In this document: in pieces, positions 1 to 4,779 of the stretch
Position numbering within the stretch: the first letter of the stretch is position 1
Layout: each line of letters begins with the position of its first letter
DNA from: DATKZH01 sp964475955
GTDB lineage: Bacteria > Planctomycetota > Planctomycetia > Pirellulales > Thermoguttaceae
Direction of reading: 5' to 3'
Assembly (NCBI GenBank): GCA_964475955.1
Contig: CAYYZY010000311.1
Location: forward strand, 1 to 5,207
Length of the DNA: 5,207 nt
Notes under the pieces: model-generated
Told to the model about the DNA's origin: nothing
Database searches by the model: none
The model's input: the letters and a program-made list of their open reading frames with translations, nothing else
Position numbers and translations under genes: made by a program

Positions 1-43
1 ACCGAGATCTACACTCTTTCCCTACACGACGCTCTTCCGATCT
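1..43 (+). other. Illumina TruSeq universal (P5) adapter remnant; non-genomic
   Basis: These bases match the last 43 bases of the 58-base Illumina TruSeq universal adapter as I know it, ending in the diagnostic GCTCTTCCGATCT at 31-43. This is sequencing-library DNA left at the contig end, not biology. Its composition (AT-containing, no long G or C runs) contrasts sharply with the G-rich coding sequence that begins at 44. Read on the minus strand it translates to the tail GRASCRERV, a known hallmark of adapter contamination in protein databases, so any minus-strand protein ending that way here is an artefact. Genomic sequence should be taken to begin at about position 44. Confidence 0.98.
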
Positions 44-1619
44 CGAGGGGGGCGGCGCGGGCGCGGGGGATGGTCAGGGTGGAGGTCCCGGCGAAGGGAC
101 CGGAGCCGGCCCAGGCGCAGGCAGTGGAGCCCGCCCCGGGGAAGGCCCGGGAGCGGCGCCTGGCGAAGGCGTTGGGCCCGGACCGGGCGAAGGTGCCGGC
201 CCGGGGCCGCTGGCCGGCGAAGGCCCAGGGCCTGTTGAGGGCGAAGGACCGGGTCCGGAAGAGAAATTCGCTGAAGGCGGTCCCGGCATGGGGGGGCCCG
301 GCGGCCCGGGCGGCCCTGGAGAAGCGGCGCCCGGGGAAATGGGACCCGGAGAGAACCGGGGCCCGTTGCCCGGCATGGCGCCGCCGCCCGGTCAGGGGCA
401 ATTGCCCGGCATGGGCCCGGCGGCCGGCGGCGCAGGCGGCGGTGGCGGCGCAGGCGGGGTGGGCAACCCGGCGATCGGGCCGAACATGGTCAACATGGCG
501 CCGCAGCCGCGGTTTCACAACCTGGCTCCCGATCTGCTCAGGCCGCCGCGCGGTCCCGACCTCTACTACTACAATCCGCAGGTTCCCTACTACAACCCGG
601 AAATGCCCTACTTCGATCCGCGCGTCGGCTACGGCCGCGGCTATGGTGGCGGATACGGCGGCGGTGGGGGCGGCGGCTTCGGCGCAGGCGGTGGGGACGG
701 GCGTCCGCCGGGCAAGTTCGCCCCGCTCAAAAAGGACGCCGAGCTTCCCGCGACGCCGCAGATCGTCTTCTACGTCTCCTGTGGCGACGAGTCGGGCCCC
801 GGGCAGGTCTTCCAGGTCACCGAGTTGGGGGCCGTGCTCGGCTTGCGGAACCTTCCCTACGCGGCCACCGGGCTCGCCTTGCACCGCACGCACGGCCTGA
901 TCGCCGCGTTGCCGCGCGACGGCGGCAAAATCATGCGCATCGACGACACCGGCAAGGTCGAGACGATCCTGGAGAACGACCCGCTGGTCGTCCAACCGAT
1001 CGACGTCGGCGTGGCCTCCAAGTCGGACACGATCGTCGTGGCCGACAACATCAGCGACTGCCTGGCCGCGACCAACACGGCCGGGCGCAAGCCGGAGGTC
1101 TACCTCGGGTTCGAGGGCCAGAAGTACGAGAACCAGCAGATGTCGGTCGCCGTGACCACCGACCGGCACGTGATCTTCGGCACCAACGGCGACGAGGGGA
1201 TCTTCCGTTATGCGGGCGACGACTTCACCGCCACGCGAGGCCCGCTGCTGCCCGGCCGCGGCGGCGTGGCGGCCGACACCACCTCGCTCAAGTGGGCGGC
1301 CACCCAAAGCCCGAACAAAATCCTCGTGTACGAAGGCGAAGAGCTGATGAAGGAGCTCGAGCTGCCGGCGAACATGCGGTTCTTCCGCCACGGCCTGCTT
1401 TCGTTCTCCGGGGCGGGCGAGCTGGTCGTGGCCGCCCGGGCCGCCGACAAGCCCGACGACGATCCCTGGCTGATCCAGTACCTGACCGAAGAGAAGCCGA
1501 ACCGTCCCGATCGGGTCAACCTGTTCAAGTGGAACCGGGCGCCGATGCTCGACTTCGTGGTCGGCCCCCGCATGTACTGGGAACGCGACGACCGCTCCGA
1601 ATACCGCAACACGTACTGA
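44..1619 (+). CDS. Gly/Pro-rich repeat protein with C-terminal beta-propeller-like domain (5' partial)
   Basis: The frame is open from the adapter junction to TGA at 1617-1619, so the true start is lost; the first internal ATG (288) lies inside the repeats and is not a credible start. About the first 130 visible residues are collagen-like low complexity built on PGEG, GPGP and GEGPGP units, with PGMG and PPPG variants. Next come three tandem heptads (YYNPQVP, YYNPEMP, YFDPRVG; 567-629) and a Gly/Tyr-rich linker (about 630-710). From about 720 the protein becomes ordinary globular sequence with alternating beta strands, including LPRDGGKIMRIDDTGKV and SDTIVVADN, which resemble blades of NHL/SMP-30-type propellers. 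It ends DRSEYRNTY. The likely role is a surface or periplasmic structural or binding protein, but localisation cannot be judged because the N-terminus is missing. The propeller call is inferred from strand pattern, not from a profile hit. Codon bias matches the downstream genes, so it looks native. Confidence 0.85.
567..629 (+). repeat. Three tandem YYNPxxP heptad repeats
   Basis: Three consecutive 21-base units encode YYNPQVP, YYNPEMP and YFDPRVG. The third unit has diverged (F for Y, D for N, terminal G for P) and is followed by GYGRGYGG-type sequence. The repeats sit between the Gly/Pro low-complexity part and the globular C-terminal domain of the first gene, so they are probably an extended, Tyr-rich linker or interaction segment. 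The bases differ between units at many silent positions, so selection on the peptide rather than a recent duplication is likely. Confidence 0.75.
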
Positions 1620-1620
1620 C

Positions 1621-1645
1621 CGTAGGCTGGATGCTCGCACCTACG
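1621..1645 (+). terminator. Weak inverted repeat just after the first gene
   Basis: CGTAGG (1621-1626) and CCTACG (1640-1645) form a perfect 6-bp stem with a 13-base loop, starting two bases after the TGA of the first gene. There is no downstream T-run, so if it acts at all it would be a weak or Rho-independent-like pause, or an mRNA 3'-end stabiliser. A chance origin is quite possible. Confidence 0.2.
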
Positions 1646-1681
1646 CGCAGAACACGAAGACTCTGGGCCCGTCGAAGTCCC

Positions 1682-2161
1682 ATGGCCGCGAACCCGTACG
1701 CGTCTCCCGTCTCGTTGCGCGATGTTGGGGCGGCCCGTTCACCACGACGGCGTCTTTTCCGGAGTCTTGCTTGGAGCCTGCTTGCTTTCGCGGTTGGCGT
1801 GGCGTTTTCGGTGTTGGTCGTGTGGTCGATCTGGCTGTTCTACCATGGTTACGCCTGGCTCGTCGGGAGCTACACGACTGTCTTCTTCGTGGTCGTCGCG
1901 TTGTCCCACGAGGGAACCTGGCCGGAGCGAATCACGGCCGCCTGCTCCCTCCCGTTCGTCGCGTTCGGCGGGTGGGGCGGGTACGTCATCTGCCGTCAGC
2001 TTTTTTCCTTTGCATGGTTCGCGGCCGTGTTCGGCGGAAAGGGCGTGGGGCCCTTGGTGCTTGTCTTGTTTGTGGGCGGATTCGCGATTCTGGGGGGTGC
2101 TCTGGGCGTTGGACTCCTCGCGGCCTCGTCTTCATGCGTGACCCGGTTCTGGCAAAGGTGA
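1682..2161 (+). CDS. Small multi-pass membrane protein with 'NPYASP' N-terminus
   Basis: This 159-residue protein begins MAANPYASPVS and ends at TGA 2159-2161. I chose ATG 1682 because it puts NPYASP at residues 4-9; Asn-Pro-Tyr-x-Ser-Pro at the extreme N-terminus is a pattern I associate with planctomycete membrane proteins of unknown function. An in-frame ATG at 1631 would add 17 residues (MLAPTRRTRR...) and seems less likely. A basic stretch (SPRRRLFR, 20-27) precedes the first hydrophobic segment (about 29-53), which fits the positive-inside rule. Further hydrophobic segments lie at about 57-75, 84-104 and 122-148, so three to four membrane helices are likely. No catalytic motif or named family is recognised. 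No clear Shine-Dalgarno site precedes the start. It sits 62 bases after the first gene and 35 before the next, consistent with cotranscription. Confidence 0.8.
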   Translation: MAANPYASPVSLRDVGAARSPRRRLFRSLAWSLLAFAVGVAFSVLVVWSIWLFYHGYAWLVGSYTTVFFVVVALSHEGTWPERITAACSLPFVAFGGWGGYVICRQLFSFAWFAAVFGGKGVGPLVLVLFVGGFAILGGALGVGLLAASSSCVTRFWQR

Positions 2162-2180
2162 CCGACGGAGACTTGTTCTC

Positions 2181-2186
2181 AAGGAG
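2181..2186 (+). promoter_or_regulatory. Ribosome binding site AAGGAG
   Basis: AAGGAG lies 10 bases before ATG 2197 and is the best Shine-Dalgarno match in the window. It fixes the start of the exported protein at 2197 and rules out the much longer in-frame extension reaching back to 1771, which overlaps the membrane-protein gene. Confidence 0.75.
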
Positions 2187-2196
2187 CGGCCGTGCG

Positions 2197-2910
2197 ATGA
2201 GATTGGCATTCGCAGGGACGACAGTGGTCCTCCTCGGGCTGGCCGGGGGCATCGCCTCCGCCCAGCAGGCGACGACCGTCCAGTTGCCCACCTATTCCTA
2301 CTTCACCACGAGGACCACGGTCAGCGTGCCCGACCGCGGCAGCGTCTACCTGGGCGGGGTGAAGCGGGCGGCGACCGGGCGAAACGAGTTCGGCGCGCCG
2401 CTGATGCCCTTCGGGAATCGATCGATCGGCGCCGAGCGGAGCGCGTCGAGCGCGCGGGTCTCCGTCTACATCCACGATTTCGAGCCCATGGACGAGTACC
2501 TGCTCAGCCAGCCCGTCACGCGAGCTTCGCAGCCGGCCGTCGCTCGGCGACCCGCGGCGCGCCCGCGTGCGGAGCTGCCGGCCTCGACCGGCGCAATCTG
2601 GGGCGAACGTCTCCAGACCGCGGTCGAGCGCTCGGCCGGCCCGATGGCGATGAGCGTCGCCGACCTCCGCGCCAAGCATCTGCGCGAGCAGCAGGCTCGA
2701 CAGAGGGAAGCGGCCGGGTGGCTCGAGCGAGGGCGCCAGGCCGAGGCGGCCGGCAAGGCAAACGTCGCCCGGGTCTACTACCAGAGGGCGGCGCGACGGG
2801 CAACCGGCCAGCTCAAGGCCGAGGTGGGCGCGCGCCTGGCCGCGGTCAGCCAGCCCCCCGCAACCGGGAAGGTCGCTCAGAGCCGGCCGCAGCGCGAGAC
2901 AAGCCCGTGA
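2197..2910 (+). CDS. Exported protein with secretin-like VPDRG motif and a TPR-like helical hairpin
   Basis: The 237-residue product starts at ATG 2197, supported by AAGGAG and by a clean signal peptide: MR, hydrophobic core LAFAGTTVVLLGLAGG (3-18), and a likely signal peptidase I site after IASA (about residue 22). Residues 42-78 contain VSVPDRGSVYLGGVKR followed by GRNEFGAPLMPFGNRSIG. This strongly resembles the C-terminal signature of type II/III secretins (VPDGGTVLLGG... then GVPxLxxIP), yet the protein is far too short to be a secretin and lacks N0/N1 and pore-forming regions. The following strand SSARVSVYIHDFE (84-96) sits where secretins carry the conserved terminal beta strand. An Ala/Arg/Pro-rich linker (about 105-135) leads to charged helices (151-215), where AAGWLERGRQAEAAGKANVARVYYQRA reads as one TPR-like hairpin, split here as AAGWLERGRQAEAAG and KANVARVYYQRA. 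Likely a periplasmic protein of unknown function. It is 35 bases after the membrane-protein gene, so the two may act together. Confidence 0.88.
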   Translation: MRLAFAGTTVVLLGLAGGIASAQQATTVQLPTYSYFTTRTTVSVPDRGSVYLGGVKRAATGRNEFGAPLMPFGNRSIGAERSASSARVSVYIHDFEPMDEYLLSQPVTRASQPAVARRPAARPRAELPASTGAIWGERLQTAVERSAGPMAMSVADLRAKHLREQQARQREAAGWLERGRQAEAAGKANVARVYYQRAARRATGQLKAEVGARLAAVSQPPATGKVAQSRPQRETSP

Positions 2911-2927
2911 GCGGCGCACGAACCGCG

Positions 2928-2944
2928 CCCCGCGCTGCTCGGGG
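2928..2944 (+). terminator. Short GC hairpin after the exported-protein gene
   Basis: CCCCG (2928-2932) pairs with CGGGG (2940-2944) around a 7-base loop, 17 bases after the TGA at 2908-2910. The following bases (ACAACTT) hold no real T-run. It could be a weak terminator or a chance GC pairing. Confidence 0.2.
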
Positions 2945-2978
2945 ACAACTTACCCGTCGACCCACTTGCCGTTCACCC

Positions 2979-2990
2979 GGACCTAGGTCC
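2979..2990. promoter_or_regulatory. 12-bp perfect palindrome upstream of the zinc-ribbon gene
   Basis: GGACCTAGGTCC is fully self-complementary and ends 9 bases before ATG 3000, exactly where a Shine-Dalgarno site would be expected but none is seen. It could be a dimeric regulator's operator or an RNA fold near the start codon. One such palindrome is expected by chance in a window of this size, so position is the only support. Confidence 0.25.
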
Positions 2991-2999
2991 TCCCATCCC

Positions 3000-3359
3000 A
3001 TGTGGACGTGCGGAAACTGCCGCGAGGTGATCGAAGACCAGTTCGAAGCCTGCTGGAACTGCGGGGCATCGCGAACGGGCGCCTTGAACTTCAACTTCGT
3101 GCGCGAGCCGGACGCCGGCGCCGACGCCACCGCCCTCGAAGCGCAGTTCGCCGCCAACTACGTCTGCGCGCGGTGCCAACATCGCGACGCCCGCCTCGAG
3201 CGGATTCGCGCCTCGGGAGCGGGCTTGGGCGCCGTCCTCAAGAAGGAATTCCTCGCCGTCTCCTGCGAGAACTGCGGCCTCACGGAACTGTACAACGTGC
3301 GCGTGCTCGAAGGCCGGTCGAACCTCCAGGAGTTCCTCCGCTCACTGTTCGGGATGTGA
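3000..3359 (+). CDS. Double zinc-ribbon protein, C-terminal part DUF2082/zinc_ribbon_13-like
   Basis: The 119-residue product starts MWTCGNCRE at ATG 3000 and ends at TGA 3357-3359. Two zinc-binding modules are visible. The first is CxxC-x10-CxxC (C4, C7, C18, C21) with CWNCG at 18-22. The second pairs CARC (C56, C59) with CENC (C89, C92) around GAGLGAVLKKEFLAVSC. The second module, with its Gly-rich turn, F-x-x-VSCxNCGxTELY pattern and family-sized spacing, resembles DUF2082 (zinc_ribbon_13), annotated as putative nucleic-acid-binding Zn ribbons. A linker (about 30-52) joins them. All eight cysteines are present, so both sites look intact. No signal peptide or membrane segment is seen, so it is probably cytoplasmic. 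I infer a protein- or nucleic-acid-binding adaptor role. No Shine-Dalgarno site is visible; ATG 3000 is favoured because the first CxxC follows at once, as usual for this arrangement. Confidence 0.87.
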   Translation: MWTCGNCREVIEDQFEACWNCGASRTGALNFNFVREPDAGADATALEAQFAANYVCARCQHRDARLERIRASGAGLGAVLKKEFLAVSCENCGLTELYNVRVLEGRSNLQEFLRSLFGM

Positions 3360-3384
3360 CCCCTTCTGCCCATCGCCTTCGTCT

Positions 3385-3419
3385 CGCCCGGTCCCCGTGG
3401 CGGAACGCAGCGCCGGGCG
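3385..3419 (+). terminator. Inverted repeat between the zinc-ribbon and VWA genes
   Basis: CGCCCGG (3385-3391) and CCGGGCG (3413-3419) form a perfect 7-bp stem with a 21-base loop, beginning 26 bases after the zinc-ribbon stop. No T-run follows. It could separate two transcripts in this 169-base gap, but is weak evidence in such GC-rich DNA. The rest of the gap (3420-3528) shows no recognisable promoter. Confidence 0.2.
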
Positions 3420-3528
3420 CCGTCGCGAGGAGCGTGAACCGGCGGCCGCCACTGTCATCGCCGTCGTCGATCTGGTAACCTCGGGACTCCACGCGCCCAG
3501 GTCGATTTCGTTCCCATCTGCGATTGCC

Positions 3529-4587
3529 ATGTCCCCTTCCCCACCGACCGGCCGACAGCCCGCGGGCCCCCCGCCCGGCCCTCCACCGCCGGGGCCGTTG
3601 GCGCCGCCCGAGGCCGACATGATGGCCAGCCGGGAGATGCAGGCGTGGATCGAGCGGCTCGAGCAGCAGCAGGCGACGCTCGGCGTGCGCAACCGGTACC
3701 TGAGCGTGGCGCTGGGCGCGGGCGTGCTGCTGCTGGCCGTCGTGCTGGCGATCGTCTACCAGGCGACGGTCCGTTCGTACGCCCAGCTCGACGACGTGGT
3801 CATCACCCGCCACCCGGCCAACCAGGGCCGGCTGGAGATCTCCTACCGCGTGGCGGCGCCGGGCAAGGTCTTCTACCGGCGCACCAGCGGGGGTATCCAC
3901 ACCGAGCTGGTCGACTACTTCCAGTCGCCGGGCGAGATGTCGCGAAGCTGGTCGTGGGTTTACGAGCCGGGGGAGCCGATCGAGGTGGCGCTGCGTTACC
4001 GCGGGTGGCTTTGGCGGCGGACCGATCGGGCGCGGTTCGCGACGGCGTCGCGGGCCGACATCGTGATGCTCATCGACAGCACCGGCTCAATGACCCGCTT
4101 CATCGACGACTTGAAGGAGAAGTGCGTGGCGTTCTCCGAGCGGTTGGATCGCCAGGCCCTCGACCACCGCTTCGCGTTGATCGGCTTCGGCGACGTGGCC
4201 GAGGCCCCGTGGCTCGACGTCCACCCGTTCACCGGCGACGTGACCGAGTTCCAGGCCCGGGTGAGCGGCATCGAGCGGTTCGACGGCGGCGACTTCCCCG
4301 AATCGGCGCTCGATGTGTTGGAAGAAGCCCTCAAGCTGCCCTTCGCCGACGGGGCCATCCGCCGCTTCTACCTGGTGACCGACGCCGCCTTCCACGAGCC
4401 GACGCGATCCGGCCTCACGGCCGCCGACCTGGCCGAGCGGCTCGAATCGCAGCGGGTGCTTTTGCACGTGTTCGGCCGGTCGCAGCACGAGGACGCCTAC
4501 GGCGGGCTGCTGGGCCAGACGGGCCGGTTCGAGGAGATCGAGAACTTCGGCCGCATGTTGAGCGAAGGGCGCGTACTGGAGGATTGA
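3529..4587 (+). CDS. Membrane-anchored von Willebrand factor A (VWA) domain protein with Pro-rich tail
   Basis: The 352-residue product has four parts. A Pro/Gly-rich tail (1-30; PPPGPPPPGPLAPPEAD) and a short charged helix (35-52, QAWIERLEQQQ) come first. One membrane helix follows (about 57-78, LSVALGAGVLLLAVVLAIVY). A beta-rich, Ig-like region covers about 84-170 (EISYRVAAPGKVFYRR; PIEVALRYRG). The VWA domain spans about 176-352. Its metal-site (MIDAS) elements are DSTGSM (183-188), GGDFPE (253-258) and VTD ending at D285, so divalent-metal binding is likely. GGDxPE resembles the group of bacterial VWA proteins with DSTGSM motifs. Topology is probably Pro-rich tail inside, VWA domain outside. 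VWA domains usually mediate protein-protein contacts; no enzyme motif is seen. ATG 3529 is preferred over in-frame GTG 3397, whose 44 extra residues look like translated spacer; ATG 3619/3622 would remove the Pro-rich tail. No Shine-Dalgarno site is evident. Confidence 0.9.
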   Translation: MSPSPPTGRQPAGPPPGPPPPGPLAPPEADMMASREMQAWIERLEQQQATLGVRNRYLSVALGAGVLLLAVVLAIVYQATVRSYAQLDDVVITRHPANQGRLEISYRVAAPGKVFYRRTSGGIHTELVDYFQSPGEMSRSWSWVYEPGEPIEVALRYRGWLWRRTDRARFATASRADIVMLIDSTGSMTRFIDDLKEKCVAFSERLDRQALDHRFALIGFGDVAEAPWLDVHPFTGDVTEFQARVSGIERFDGGDFPESALDVLEEALKLPFADGAIRRFYLVTDAAFHEPTRSGLTAADLAERLESQRVLLHVFGRSQHEDAYGGLLGQTGRFEEIENFGRMLSEGRVLED

Positions 4588-4662
4588 GGAGCGCGGCCGG
4601 TGGAAGCTGGTTGGGAGAAGAGGGAAACCCTACGGATGATTGGGACCCCGGTGGACGGTCAA

Positions 4663-4689
4663 CTGGGGCCTCGCTGCGCTCGGCCCCAG
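4663..4689 (+). terminator. Strong GC hairpin in the gap before the last gene
   Basis: CTGGGGCC (4663-4670) and GGCCCCAG (4682-4689) are perfectly complementary, giving an 8-bp stem (six of the eight pairs G-C/C-G in an unbroken run) with an 11-base loop TCGCTGCGCTC. It lies 75 bases after the VWA stop and 90 before the next start. No T-run follows, so classic intrinsic termination is uncertain. An mRNA-processing structure or a dispersed REP-like repeat unit are alternatives. The remainder of the 192-base gap (4588-4779) holds no recognisable promoter. Confidence 0.4.
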
Positions 4690-4764
4690 GCACCCGGCGT
4701 GTAGTTCGAGGACGACTTCTCCGCCCGCGCGGGGGTCAGTGGTTGGGGCGCGGCCTTGAGTGGG

Positions 4765-4770
4765 AGAGGA
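4765..4770 (+). promoter_or_regulatory. Ribosome binding site AGAGGA for the GTG-started gene
   Basis: AGAGGA, within the purine-rich stretch GGGAGAGGAAG (4762-4772), ends 9 bases before GTG 4780. The spacing is standard and decides in favour of the GTG start; the frame is closed upstream by TAG at 4702-4704. Confidence 0.65.
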
Positions 4771-4779
4771 AGTGGTGCC

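Noticed and set aside
47..69. G-runs near the left end as a possible G-quadruplex
   Set aside because: Only three runs of three or more G occur close together and the tract is explained by Gly codons; not a supported structure.
9..1640. 543-residue open frame on the minus strand
   Set aside because: It runs antisense to a better-supported gene, has Arg/Gly/Ala/Val-rich shadow composition, and its C-terminus is translated adapter (GRASCRERV).
3441..3450. 10-bp palindrome GGCGGCCGCC
   Set aside because: Expected by chance in sequence of this GC content and not positioned at any recognisable site.
3397..3528. GTG 3397 as an upstream start for the VWA gene
   Set aside because: It would add 44 residues without Shine-Dalgarno support and with spacer-like composition; ATG 3529 gives a coherent Pro-rich tail.
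4670..4684. Loop sequence CTCGCTGCGCTCGG, also found near the origin of pUC-type plasmids
   Set aside because: Only about 14 bases match as I recall and the flanks do not continue as plasmid; it is part of a native-looking GC hairpin, so not vector contamination.
4636..4704. 22-residue ORF (MIGTPVDGQLG...) in the last gap
   Set aside because: It has a loosely placed purine-rich stretch upstream but no recognisable peptide features, and it spans the hairpin; too short to support.
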